Source: Camarhynchus parvulus (Eukaryota; Chordata; Aves; Passeriformes; Thraupidae). Taken from it: a stretch of 64,000 bases of DNA. Below are positions 1-39,200 of the stretch, in pieces; positions within the stretch are counted from its first letter, which is position 1, and every line of letters begins with the position of its first letter. The stretch covers positions 7,478,501-7,542,500 of the forward strand of contig NC_044600.1 in NCBI RefSeq assembly GCF_901933205.1, read 5' to 3'. The notes under the pieces are model-generated. The model was not told the DNA's origin and searched no databases. It saw only the letters and a program-made list of their open reading frames with translations. The translations under genes were made by a program, and so were the position numbers.

Positions 1-26318
<26,318 letters not shown>

Positions 26319-26398
26319 GGCGGGCTGCGGCGGCCGGGCGGGCGCCGCCCGCTGCTCCCCGATCTCGGCCTCTTTCTCCTGGGCGGCGGCGGCGGGGC

Positions 26399-26504
26399 CT
26401 GGAAGGACAAAGCGGCGGGGAGGCGGCGGCTTCAGCGCGGGCCGCGCTCCTCCTTCCCCTCCCCCGCCCTGCCCGCCGGCCCCCGCCCGCCGCCGGCTCC
26501 TCAC
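26399..26504 (-). other. Candidate 106-bp intron in the STK26 5' UTR
   Basis: On the minus strand a good donor (GAG then GTGAGG, cut at 26505/26504) faces a good acceptor (TTTGTCCTTCCAG, exon resuming at 26398). A branch-like GCTGAAG lies between them. Splicing would remove 106 GC-rich bases, leaving 80 bp of leader before the ATG in the second exon. Unspliced, the frame upstream of the ATG is open for 62 codons but contains no ATG in that stretch. Confidence 0.35.
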
Positions 26505-26910
26505 CTCGCGGCCGCGGGGCTGCGCTGCGCGAAGGGCGGGCGGGGGTCGCTAGCGCCGCTGTCCCCTGCCCGCCGGGCTCCCCGCAGCGGCCCTGCCCAT
26601 GCCCCGCTCCCCGGACCCGGCGCGGGGGCGGCTGCTCGGGGCCCCCCGGGGTGGCGGCTCTCGGCGCGGCCGGGGCTGGCTCAGAGCGCCATGTCGGGCT
26701 CCGGCTGCAGGCGGCGGCTGCTGTGCGGCGGCTGCTTCCGTCTCGGCTCCGGGCTCGCGGGGAGGAGCCGCCGCACGGCCCTGGCGTCACGGCGCCCGCC
26801 TCCCCGGGCGGGCCGGCACTGGGGCACGACGGAGGGAGGGAGGGAAGGAGAGACCGCGGGAACCCCTCAGCGGCAGCGCCCCGGGCTGGGGATTGCGGGC
26901 GCCCGCGCTG

Positions 26911-27470
26911 TCACAGAGTGACCAACAAATAGGTTGGAAAAGACCTCTGAGGTCATCGAGTCCAACCGAGGGCCCAACACCACTTTGTCAGCCAGGCCAT
27001 GGCACCGAGTGCCACGTTCAGTCTTTCCTTAAACACCTCTAGGAACGGTGACTCCACCACCTCCCCGGGCTGCCTGTTCCAATGTCTAATCACCCTTTCT
27101 GTGAAGAAACTCTGTCTAATGTCCAACCTAAACCTCCCCTTGCACAGCTAAGATCTGATCCCCTTGTCCTGTCGTGGATCCCCGGGAGAAGAGCCCGACC
27201 CCCGCCTGGCTACAGCCCCTGGCGGGGCGCTGTGCAGAGCAGTCAGGTCCTCCCTGGGCGTCCTTTCCTCCGGGCCAAACACCCCCAGCTCCCTCGGGAG
27301 CTCCCATCAGACTTGTGCTGCTCCAGGGGCTTCACCCACTTCTGTTGCCCTTCTCTGGACCCGGTCCAGCACCTCAATGTCCTTCCTGAGCTGAGGGGCC
27401 CAGCACTGGACACAGCACTGCAGCCTCACCAGTGGCAGAGCCGACCCCTCGGGTGCTGCCATGGGGTCCC
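26911..27470 (-). mobile_element. CR1 LINE, 5'-truncated 3' end, antisense
   Basis: Read on the minus strand, this stretch follows the well-known bird CR1 3' region. It runs from the end of the reverse-transcriptase frame (GTGTCCAGTGCTGGGC, then GGTCCAGAGAAGGGCAAC) through the 3' UTR (GGTTGGACTCGATGACCT) to degenerate copies of the terminal 8-bp repeat at about 26911-26925. It has no poly-A tail, as usual for CR1. The 5' truncation point near 27470 is approximate. It is non-autonomous and abuts the STK26 CpG island. Confidence 0.9.
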
Positions 27471-30400
27471 TCCTGCACAGTCACAGCGCTGCTCCTTGGC
27501 GCCACTGTCCCCAACACCCCACCACCCTGTAACGCTGGCTCCTGCACCCCAGAGACACAGGGGAGTAACAGGGTGCAAATAACCGAGGGAATATTTGATG
27601 GGGTTTACTTGCTTTTGTGACAAAAGTGATGTCTTGTCTCAGGGATGCTCCTGGCAGCTGTGGTGGAGGTGGTGAGGGCAGGTCCAGTTGGTCTTTGGAG
27701 GTTCAGCTCCCAGTTCAGGGTGGTTGGCTCTTTCTTGGCTCACCGGGGGGGTTCCCCGTCCTTGGCCAGCTCTCCCCACCCTGCAGGGCTGTCCCAGCAC
27801 ATACCTCTGTCCTTCACCACCACCTGCTTTCCTGTCCCTCACCAACACCTGCTTTCCTGGTGAGGTGGGCTGCCCCAACATTCTACCAGGGCCTGGAGAG
27901 GGGAAAATAACAGTGTTTTTGAAGTGACTTTTTTCCCATTCATGCATGAGTCACACATTAGTGTGTGTGATTCACGTTCCTACACATGTAAGTTTTGCCA
28001 GTTACTGAAGCAAAGCTCAAACTGACACCTTTTATGGCACTGGTCTTCCCCAGCAGCCCTCTGAGCGAAAGTATAGGAATCACATAGATCCATCACAAAT
28101 ATACTCATGGGTATGTGAGGGCTTCCCTCAAATTCATAGGTTTCTAGGTCTAAAAGCCAAGAAAAAGTAAGGTAAGCTGGAGGTGTTGGATTGCTGGCTG
28201 TACCAGAGCTGTCCTGCTGAGAGGGTGGGTCCCTTCAGAAAGGATGTGACAGCAGGCGGTCCCCCTCCCTTAGGACTCAGAGGAATGTTGCACTGGGCAA
28301 GGAACACAAAACACCTCTGTTTAACGTAAGGTTGTGTTAAAACAGGCTGAAGACAAGAATTTCAAATTTAAGCAGTCTTTCCGTCCTTAACTCACTGTGG
28401 TTTGAACCAAAAAACAAACAGTAATGTTTGTTAAACATGGGCTTGTGGATCATGGTGGAATATTTTTTTCCAACTTGCCAGTTTGTTAAGCCTTTACTGT
28501 TTCTAAAATATTTACTTTCTTCTGCACCTTTTTTAAAAAAACAGCATGACTTAAAAAGGCTTCTGTGTGATAGTTATACATCTAAGATACTTATGAGCCT
28601 ACCTGGCATTCATTTTAATGCATGGAATGTTTAAGGTAAGTATTTGCTGAAAGTTGATACCATATACTTAAATTAAAAAATGTTTCCCATTAATAAACCT
28701 CTGGAAAGAAATGGGGATTTCTACTGACAAAAATCTTTCTTAATTATGTACAGTGGTTCAGCAAATAAATGAATGACTATTCACTCATGATACTTCTGAA
28801 TCCTGCCTGATTCATTCTGCTCAAATATTCTTAAATCACTTCTCCTGCTACCTTTTAATAATCTTTAGAACATAAGCCCTGAAAAAGTCCTGACAAATGA
28901 AATAGGATTATTTTTATTTCATGCTGCTGCTGCATTGCAGGCCTGCTGTTCCTCTTCTGGTTTTGAGGCTTTGCTTTTCTCTTTCTCTCCATATATTACC
29001 TTTTCTCTCCAGATTCCTGCTAACTGTTTATATCAGCCTTGTCTTGATGTTATACATATTTTCTCTCTGTTTACTTTATACCAGAGAATACTAATTGCCA
29101 ATCCATTCTTCCTATTTTGGGGCCATATACTGAGACTTTTGGCCTTTTATGTATTTCTGACTTGCATGCAGCTTAATATAACATAAAAGGGACTGTAGCA
29201 GATATATTTAAGAGAGTTCTACTTCTGCTCTTGCAGGACAACTATGAAGCATGTGATAAGGTATTCTCCCCAGCAATTATATCTGTAGCTGTCTCCTGTG
29301 CATGGCACGTTGACCAAAGGAACTGCAAAGTGACAAAAACACAAAGAAAAACATCCTGTGAAAAGGCAGGTTAGAAAGCCCAGGAATGACATGGTGAGCA
29401 AAGCCAGGGAGGAAAACCTGCCAGGGAATCTTAAGTAATCAGCTGCTCATGCAATGACTGAATCATTGAGCCAGGCTGTGAAGTGAGGTAGACTGGCACC
29501 ATAACATCTAAGAAAAGGGCTGTAATATTGTATTCCCCTCTGTAATTAGCAAATTCTAGTTTGTGCATTAAGAAAGACAGGTGGTCAGTTGCTGATATTG
29601 CTCTATGAAAGACCTTCCCTGCTCCCTCCCAGCCTGCCCTTTAAATACCTGGTGCTGCTGTTTTCCAAGACTTAAAATGTGTCTATAATTCACTTAGGAC
29701 AGCTCCCAGGGCCTCACAGTAGCGATGTGACCTAAGTCAGACCTTCAACTGTTTCATGTTTTTTAACTACTATTTTTGTGTTGCTGGTGTGAAAATATAA
29801 TTATTTTTACATCAGAAGACTGCAGGGAGTTATCAAAACCACAGAGCTTTTGGAGAGTGCCTGCACCATGTTAGTTGCTTTAGACCTACCACAAAATGTG
29901 GTAGAAATGTCTCTTAAACTTTCAAACATAAATGAATAAAATTATATTAAGTAGAGTGCTAGGCAGGAAAATACTGTATTTTACAGACTCCAAAGACTCC
30001 TCACAGTGGTGTGCTGGGGGGAGGGAGGGAACAGTTCTGATCTGGTTCTTGCAGAGCTGATGCAAACTCACACATCTCTCTAAAAATATGATGCCCGGTT
30101 TCTCTGTATCAGGATGGATCTGGGTGTTGCAAACCCTTCAGTGCCTTTGCAAAGTTCAGCTGGCTGGTGCTGCACTGACCTGGGCTTGTGGTGACAATTC
30201 CATGGGATGCATTTAGAGGCACCCACAGTTCTCCTGCCTGGCACTTTCCTCTCAAAACAAGCAGCACAGCTAAAGGGTTGTCCCATAAAAGTGAAATTCA
30301 GCATCCCAAACCAGTAGCTTCAAATGCCTTTCATGATTTTAAGTCTGAAACACCTTGCCAAAGATGTTGTGGGAGTTAAAAGTTGACTGGAATTGGGGGA

Positions 30401-31204
30401 AAAAAGAACCACATATTTATTTTATTAATGAGAACATCGAGGATATCAAAGGAAGAATTAAAATGTTTTATAAGAACATAATTTTTCAATCCTTTGACAT
30501 AAATCAGTCTCTGACTCTCAGGCATTAGGGAAATCACTTTGTCTTCAAGGCAACTTATTTAGGACCTTCAGAATTTCCAGCACTAGAAGCTGCTGATACT
30601 CACTAACTCATGGGAGACAATTGTAGTCCTTGTCAATCCCATATTACAATTTTGACATCTCTGTATCCAATAAATAATTTAAAATTATAGAGCCTTGCAG
30701 CTGGACTAGAACCCGGACCATGGTACATTCATTTCTGCTCACCATCTTCATTCCCATGCCCAGGATACATCTTGTTCATTCTCTAGTATTCTCAGTATCC
30801 CGCCTTCCTTGTGGCCTCTGCAGCTCTCAGTTCTTGCAGAGGAGGCAGCTCAGTTGTTCTGTAGGACACCAGGTGTGTGGAGCTCCTCCAGCACAAATGG
30901 ATTATTTAAATAATTCAGCTGCCAAAGTCTGCCACTGCCAACTGAGTGTTAAAAAATTGAGATTTTCATGTAATATAGCAAAACCATGCATTTTCTCCAG
31001 GAGACAACAATGGCACATGCTTGACACAAGGATGATGCTCCACATCCTCCCTTAGAAGCAAAGGGAACAAAATGATATTTCTTAGCAGGGCAAAATGATA
31101 CATCTTCTTGCAATCTTCCTCTTAGAAATGCCTGAACTATTTTTTAATTGACACTTCCTGTATTTTTAAGGAAAATAATCAGGCTGAGGTAAATGCCTAG
31201 GATG
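27471..31204. other. Intergenic, no gene recognised
   Basis: The sequence is GC-rich at first (to about 27.9 kb), then AT-rich. A strong splice-donor-like sequence (AAGGTAAGTA) occurs at about 28633-28642, preceded by an acceptor-like tract near 28543, but the intervening 90 bp resembles no known coding exon. No repeats were recognised. Confidence 0.6.
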
Positions 31205-31400
31205 GAAGAGGTGGATGAAGGATGCTGGTTCACCATCTCCTTCAATGTAAAGACTGAAGATCATTAAATCAAACAAGCAGATGCCAAGTTCAAAACAAAC
31301 AAAAGAAGGCACTTCTTCACACAGGGTATAGTTAAGATGGTGAACTATTTGCTACAGGCCAAAAGTGACTGGACAGTTTCATGTAAGGAAAAAAAAAAAT
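31205..31400 (+). mobile_element. Old CR1-family relic
   Basis: The segment containing CACTTCTTCACACAGGG, then a degenerate stretch ending GGACAGTTTCATG, has the order and spacing of the CR1 region just after the reverse-transcriptase frame. It is heavily diverged and the limits are approximate. Confidence 0.4.
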
Positions 31401-33101
31401 CCTAACACTGAGAAGTACTGTTTATAAAACTGGCACCTCTGATTGAGGAACCAGGTGAGCTGCAAATCCTGTCAGGCGAGTGCAAGCACTGCCCCTGCTC
31501 ACTCCATTCTCACCCACTTCCCCAGCCCCTTCCAGTGGCTCCAGTCAGAGATGAGCTGCTGTGGTGGATGGGCTTTGTCCTTGCATGATTGGCCTGTTCC
31601 ATGCAGAAGTTTCAGCCTGGAGGGTTAAAATTTTGCCAAAGTACTCAGCTGAGTGGGAGGAACTGCCCTGCAATGGTAGGCAGAGCTACTTGTTAATAGG
31701 CCCAGGAGACGCAGTGCCCATGGTACTAGATGAGTCTGTAGCACAGGAATTTTGTGCTGACGTAATCTTTAATTTTCCATAACAGGGAAAAAAAAATCAG
31801 TGAGTTGTCTTTATGAAGGTATTAAGCTGATAGTCCAAGTGTATTGTACCAGTCTGGTGAATGGTGAGTCACTATGTTCCTAAGGATTATGATAAATTGA
31901 ATGGACTGTTCACAAGTTCAAGGGCAACATTTCCACCTTCAACACAAAAGATCCTTGAGCCAGTTAACTTTTTATTTCAATGCAATATTTGGCTTAAAGA
32001 AGATGATCTTTTGTAGGATAGTTCTGTGCTTCCAAGATGGCAAGATAAGTGAGATGGAGCTACTGTTTTGTTTCTGACCTTTTTATTACAAATATACTCT
32101 ATTTACACTTCCATCTCTAAAATAATCCACACATCTCTAAGTACACACATGGAGACACACATATATGTATATATAGGTAATTGTATCCAATTCAGTAGTT
32201 TAATATCACAGAACATGGTTCTCAAATTATTGTTCTCATCTATTCTTCCTCCTGTTTGCAAATATATTTTGTAATTTTAAATAACTCTTCCCTGCTCTAA
32301 AGCAGGAAACCAGAATTTCAGCAAAGCTTGCGCTCTTGGAATACCAAAAATAGTTTGCTCACAACAGTGGAAAGGGTGAAGGAAGTGAGAGGCCCTGCCA
32401 GTGGGCAAACAAAACTCCAGCCCCAACAGCACAGTGTCTTTACATAGCCAGTCCAACCTTTTTTTCCTTGATTTTTTTTAGTAAAATGCATACAGTATTT
32501 ATAGAATTAAAAACATTTCTATATAAGGGAACAGCAAGAAGCTGGTTCTGGTGGAATTCCTACACTAGCAAAGCACCCCTTCCAAAGAGGCTTATAGCCC
32601 TGGGCAGAACTCTGGGCAGGGTATTTGTGAGGACATGCTCTGCCAGCATGGAGAAAAGGGTGGAGAGAAAGACAAACAAGATGGGTTAAAGAAGAGAGAG
32701 AAAAGAGAAAAAAAAACAGGTATTTTTTTTAATATACCAACTGAAAATAAGGAAGGAAAGGGAAGGGTAAAGGAGAAGGAAAAAAATTCAGAAAGAAGTA
32801 ATTATCTTGTCTTGATAATTCTCACATGGAATTACTGTGCTAAAGGAAGAGATCTCCTTACCTTTCCTACCATATCTTCAATATTTTTGGTGCTGCTTTC
32901 TGTTGTTCTCGAGAAGATGTTCTCTTCACCTCAGCCTCCAGCTAAGCTGGTCCACGTGTGCAGCAAGGCAGCGATGATCTAATGGAGGCAACTGGGAGGG
33001 GGAAAAAAGGAGAATGAAGTGCTAGGGAGCACTGGCTGTGAGAAGGAGACTGCTTTTTCCCAGCCCTGCCAGGCTGCCAGCACCAAAACAGAGCCACAGA
33101 A
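31401..33101. other. Intergenic, no gene recognised
   Basis: Mixed-composition DNA with A-rich tracts, including a purine-rich stretch at about 32640-32800. No exon, RNA gene or repeat family was identified. Confidence 0.6.
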
Positions 33102-33235
33102 ACACACACACAGAGGTGTGCATAAACACACACACACACAGAGGTGTGCATAAACACACACACACACAGAGGTGTGCATAAACACACACACACACACACA
33201 CGTGTGCACAAACACATGAATGCAGACACACACAC
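33102..33235. repeat. CA-rich minisatellite with 28-bp unit
   Basis: GAGGTGTGCATAAACACACA recurs with starts at 33113, 33141 and 33169, an exact period of 28 bp. It is flanked by plain CA runs up to about 33235. The long minus-strand open frame crossing it is a by-product of the repeat. Confidence 0.93.
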
Positions 33236-36200
33236 ATCCTCAGTCCCTGTCCCTAGAGCTTCAGCTATCCTTCCTGAGAGGCCAGGGCCATCAGCTTGCT
33301 TTGTGCTGCTCTGGCACTTGCCTCTCAGCCTTGTCCCCTCCTGACTGGCTGCAGCCACAAGGCCTGCCTGTTGGGCCCTGACAGCACGCTTGGCTCCTGG
33401 GAAGAAGTATTCACACACGATGGCAGCTCGAGCGAAAAGTTGAAAAGGAATCAAAGCCATCTCTATTGAAATAAACATCTGCTCTGCGTTCAGTATCGTG
33501 GCAACAGGGCTCACAAAATGCACGGGCAGCCCTCCAAGGCCTCCTGGCACATCACAGCTATCAGTACCTGCTGAAAACAGGCTGATGGAGCGGTCACAGC
33601 GCAGTGGGGAGCACAGACTGGGACACTCAGAAGAGAAAACTTTGGTCAAAGCTAGAAATAACTTCATGGTTCCCTTGGAGGAATAGAGCTCAGAAATCCA
33701 CTGCCCCTGCAGTGATGCTGGCAGTAGGAAGAAATGAAGGCACCATGGTCCCCTCCGTGTGGCTGAGACGTGTACTCATTGCCCCAGCCCATGGTTTCTT
33801 CCCAGTTGCCCCAGTGCAGGCAGAGGAAGAAAGCAGTGGGATGTGGCTGTGGAAAAGCATTTTTCCCTGGAAACCATTCAGGGAGAAGTGTGTTTGATGG
33901 TTCTCAGTTTACATTCAGTTCCATGAGGAGTGATCAGAATAGGCAGAGATCTGTTGCCTTTGCCTCTACCCACAAGTTCTGCCTGGACAAACTGGGACAT
34001 TAAATGCAATCCTCTCTTTTTTGCTTTCCATTCCCATATCCCTGCAGAGACAGGTCTATGACAGAACATTGAGCTGAGTCCAAATGAGGCAGTGACAGTC
34101 ACAGCCAGTGCACCCAAGTGATGCATTTGTCATGTATTTCCTTTGCTTTTAGCGATGGTGTCCTAGCAGGGGAAAGACCACAGCTTGGGTCATGGAGATT
34201 CATGTGACCCTCCAGTTGGAACTTAGTAACAATGGCAAGAGGTCTTTTTAATGAGTGAATTGTCTGTGGTTGAGCCAGGAATCAACGTGAAGAGACAGTC
34301 CCATAATACCACTTCACTGAGCTTCTTAGAGAAGAAATGCACATGAAATGCAGCAATCTGATATGTTCCTGGGAGAGGGAGCAGAGGTATTTTTGTCTCC
34401 AGTCCAATTTACCCAAATTCCCCTCAGAGCACTAAGTGACAAACATGGCCTTCACTGAGAGTTTCAAAAGGAAATTGCTGTTTGCATAAAAAACATACTC
34501 AGTTGAGTTGGTTATTAAAAGGGAGCTTGAACATGAGGAGAGAATGGAACAAATATCTTGGAAAAATGTCCAAAAGCCACCGGATTGTGGGAAATGAGAC
34601 TCAACATCTGTGTCCCAGTTGGGCTGTCACTCTCGAACAGCAAGCACGCAGCTTTGTGTGAACTGCTAGGTGTCACAGATGGTGGCTTTTGAGTGAAAAA
34701 AAAATCAGGAGATGCTCAAGATTTCAGCAAGGACAGTAAGGAGAAAGGGAGCAGTCTGAGGCTGAGACGAGGGCTTGAGAGCTTTGTCAGTTTTACAGCA
34801 AGACAGGGTAAAAAGATGACAGAGAGGAAAAAGAAACATAGGGCTAGCAGAAAATCCTGCTACGTTTTAATCTGTGTTTGAATATGTAAATAGGGTGATC
34901 TGAAAATTTTCCTGGCTTCACAGTTCTTGTTTCCAGGAAATGAACCCTCAAGCAATGCTGCAAACCAACCCAGCTGCCATCACAGCTGTGACTGGCCAGG
35001 GGGCAAATGGGGTGACGATAGGGTGACAGTTCTTAGTCCCAGACCTGTAGTCAGACTGGTACAGGCAGAGCCTGGTAGGTAAAATAAAACTCCAGGCAAG
35101 GGCCAGGGTTTCTCTGCCTGAATGGGTGAGATCAGGGCACCAGCATGGTGAGTGTGTGGATCTAAGTGCAGTGTGTTCAATGACAGAGGCTGCAGCAAGG
35201 AAGGGAAATTTCCACAACAGAGCCACTTTTCTGCCAGCTAAGAGCAACCAAAGAGCTGATGACTCATAAGTACACATCTCCCCTGGCTGCTTTTGGAGCT
35301 CTCCTCTATCTGGTCCAACTGCTACGTACACTTATCCCTTGTGCTGATGAGGAAGTCAGATGTAAACATGTGGATCAAGGCCAGCAAGGCTACTGGTGAG
35401 ACTGTAAATGCCATGATGGTGACAGTGTGACCTGTGTGCTAGAAGGCTGCATCTATAAAACACTCAATAGGTGGTGACTCCTTCATGTGCGCTAATGCTT
35501 GGCCACCTTTGCACCCAGGAAAGTGGGTGTGTTTTTCATAGAAACATAAATAACCGTGAGACCTAGTTAAATACCACCCTCTGCTACCAGACGTTGATCA
35601 GCAGACTCAGCCCAGGAAACTGCCACTACAAAGGTAAAAGTAGGGGGCGGATATGAGTGAGAAGGGGATGAAGGGAAGAGGAAGCTTCACAGACCCTATT
35701 ACCTTTCACTGCTAACGAGCTGCTGAATACTTGGGCCATTGGTTCCCCCTTGCTCAACGTGTGAATGAGGAACGATAGCGAAATGACCTACCCGAAAGTG
35801 CAAAAGGATCCATCCCCAGGAGATGTGTCAAGAGTGTGCTCCAGAGCCTGATTCTCCTGCTGTGTTTGACGAGGCTGCCACAGGACAAAACATTTACCAG
35901 AGTGACTGAGATACTGATGGGAGTCAGGGGATAAATGGGAGAAGAGGGAAACAAAGAAGTCAGTGCAGCAGGGGAGAGATGACCTTTCATAAGAGGGAAG
36001 TGAGGAAAGCTTGTTCATGAGCTGCTGCCAGGAAGTCCTGTGACTAACCTTATTTCACACACCGATTTTATGGACTAAAGTTATATTTGTAGGAGGCAGG
36101 ATAAAATGCATAACCCAGCTGTGAAAAGGTGGGCTCACCCTTCCTTTGGAAGGTTACAGCACTCTGAAAGCTCTCCTGCCGTGAGAGCATCCCACCAGAG

Positions 36201-39200
36201 CAAGGCTTTGCCTTTGCAGCAGAGACTGTTGCCTGGAGGCCTGGGAGCAGATTTTGTAACCCTAGGGAGGCAAAAACCGCAGCAAAGCTGTGTATTCTTG
36301 CAAAAAGAGCTGTTCTTTTTGCAATTCAGAGAGAGCAAATTTGACACGCTGTAGTTTTGCACTATGCTGGTCTGATTGCTCCTGTGCAGCACAACAGGGC
36401 ATCTCTTTCCATTTCCTCTCTCCTGTACCTGTCCTCTCCTCTTTGCACTCAAAGAAAAGCAATACTTTGTGTTTCTACAGCTTCAGTGATAATTTATGGA
36501 TTATATGTGAAAAGTAGAGAATGCACAGGAGTGTTCCCTAACAGAACTTTCCACTTTCAACCCATACTGCAGCATGGACAGAAGACCAGAGGTGCTCTGG
36601 AAGTTTGTGTAAGTCAAACAGGACACAGAGCATAGCATCACCATAAAATGCCTGTGCTTGTGGCAGGGAAAGTTCAGGAGGATTCTGACAGACTTTTCAA
36701 AAACATCAGGAGGAGATGGAAGGCTCAAGGGCAAGAGTGCCAATGCAGAAAGATTGTAACAAAATAATGCTTGACTTGGTTAAACATCAACTCACAGATA
36801 AGAGGAATAAGCTCCTGAAAGGGCTTGCACAAGCCAAAAGGATGAACTGCTTGGCTAGGCCACATAGGCACGTATAGCAAAAGCAAACAAGTGAAGTGAT
36901 TTTGCACAAACAGGCTAAATAAGAGGAGAAATACTGCAGTGCCAGGAGGTACTAGCCTGGGCCAGAGGGTCCTGTGAGTGCAGCAAGGGGCAAGTGATGT
37001 CTCAGCTCTGTCACTGCTGTGTGCCCACGCAGCCTGCCCCTGTGCATCTGACAAGGGGATGCTGCCTGGCAGGGTGAGCCAGCATCCTCAGATGTCCCCT
37101 CTGCCCCACATCCAGCCACCAAGGTTTTCTCTCAAACCCTGCAAAGTGCTCTTCCTCCTCTGCCAGCTCCTGAGGCAAGATGGGTCACAAATCTGCAAAT
37201 GTAAGGTCAGAAGGGCAAGTAACACACCCAGACTGGCCCAAGGTGGTGCCAGTCTGCAGAGGTTTGGCTTCAGCTGATTCCCAGAGCCCATGAGCTGCTC
37301 AGAGGCAGCAACAAGCCCTGAGAAACAAGCCCAGCCACCAGATACTTGGCCTCATGCCTCTATGGATTAGGTAGGCCCCACCTGACCAATTTATTACCCT
37401 ACATGCCTTCTGTGGCATGTGTTCCAGCGATGCAGTTTGGTGATTTGTGGCTGCTTGGAGGGATGTATTGCTGGCTGCTGGCTGCCTTGTCCCAACCCAA
37501 TGAGCACATTTTGAACTTCCTGCTGTTGGCAGGTCATCCTGCCACAGGGATGGACAACCACCGTCGCTATGTTTTGGGCTGCAGTGCTTTCCTTCCACTT
37601 TTCCCTGATGTGATGGGCAAAGGCAGTGGGAACCTGCTTTACTCTGATGTATGGCTGTGGAGGCACACAGCCAGCAGCAGTGGATGGCCCCTGGCAGAGA
37701 TGCCCACCATGACATTGTCTTGCAGGAACTGCAGGGTTTGCTCTTGCCAGAGCACTGGGCTCCCTCATGCCAAGTCCCAGTGGTTCCTGTGCCCATATCC
37801 CTCCCACCCCTTCTGTTCCTGGCACAGCCAGTGTCACCAGGACCTCGTCACATCCAGGTTAAATGGATCACATCCAGGTTACATGGAACTCCTGCAGCCT
37901 TGTTTGTATGGCTGCATTCACCTCCTGGCTAATTATAGCTGGAGTAGATTGAAGCCTCTCCTGGTGCCTCCCCATCTGGCACAGCATGTTTTGGTGAGCA
38001 GGTAAGGCCCTGGCAGTGCATCCTGCTTCCCACCCACCTCCCTGTTCCCACCATGGCTCTGCACAGCCCTGACCATGGTGTGCTGGCACGTTGCAGCAGG
38101 GTCTGTGCAGAACCTCACCTACAGCTGCAGTGCTTCCCCTGGATTTCTCCAGGGGTTTCTGCAGGTGATTTCTGTAGGTGCTTTGCTGTGCTCCAGAGGT
38201 GCCTGTATAAATAGATCTCATTTAACCCACATGCTTTTGCTCTCAGGTCTAGCAACTTGCCTCTCTCCACCTGCCCATGCTGGTATTCCTGTGGCATGCA
38301 AGTACCTGAATTTTGGAGCAATTTATTCCAGCTGGATATCATTGCTGTGGTTCTACATCAAAATGAAACAATGATGCTGTCACACACATATACAAATATT
38401 TGTGTGCATGGCCTGCAGACCCTTCTGTACATTACCATGATAAACACCATGTTGTGTCCTACAGCACTGCTTCCTCAGCCTTTTGGTTTTGTCCCAGTTA
38501 CTTCTCCAGCCTGGAATTTTTCCACAGGAGGGACCTGAAGAGCAGGCCACAGCACAGAAAGACCCCATGTGGTTTCTCTGGGGTCCAGCATAGGTGACCC
38601 TTTGCCCTGGACTGGTTTTTGAGATCTGCCTCCGTGGCTGTTTGGTGCAGACCTGGACACACATCTCCTTGCCAGGGACAGAGGTGACACCCAGCTTGTC
38701 CTTGGCTCAGTGCATGCCCCTGGCACATCCAGTGGGGAGGGCTACAGCTTCCTTCCCTGCACAGATCCCTGAAACTCCCTGGGTGTTTAAGACTAGGGGC
38801 CCTTGTGAGGAACTCTATTCAACCTGCTCCTATTTTCTCACACCAGTAAGATGGCAGGGATGAGGAGGTGGATTGTCCCAGTTGCTGCCAAGGCAAGAGC
38901 TCAGCACCTCCTACCTGCCTCCAAGTTTATACTGTGTCTCCAACGTGGTAAGGGAAAATGCAGCCTGGCAGCGTGCCCATCCAGCAATCTGCAGGGTGGA
39001 GGAGGGTGAGGATCAGAGTCAAACTTACTGGGTCAGGTAAGGTGAAGATGGGAGCCTCAGCCTCTGGGTCAGAACCCCATCCAGGAAGTCACTTCCATGG
39101 ACACCTGCCCTTCTCGCTACAAAAGCCACTCTGAGGAATGGTGCCATGTCCCTGCTGAGGTCCCATTCCCTGGAAAGCCATTCCACATTGGCCCTTGCTG

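Noticed and set aside
28544..28634. Acceptor- and donor-flanked stretch that could be an exon
   Set aside because: The splice-like signals are good, but the 91-bp stretch encodes nothing recognisable and no partner exon was found.
32942..33667. Minus-strand open frame of 241 codons rich in Cys, Val and His
   Set aside because: It is produced by reading through the CA minisatellite, and no family resemblance is visible.
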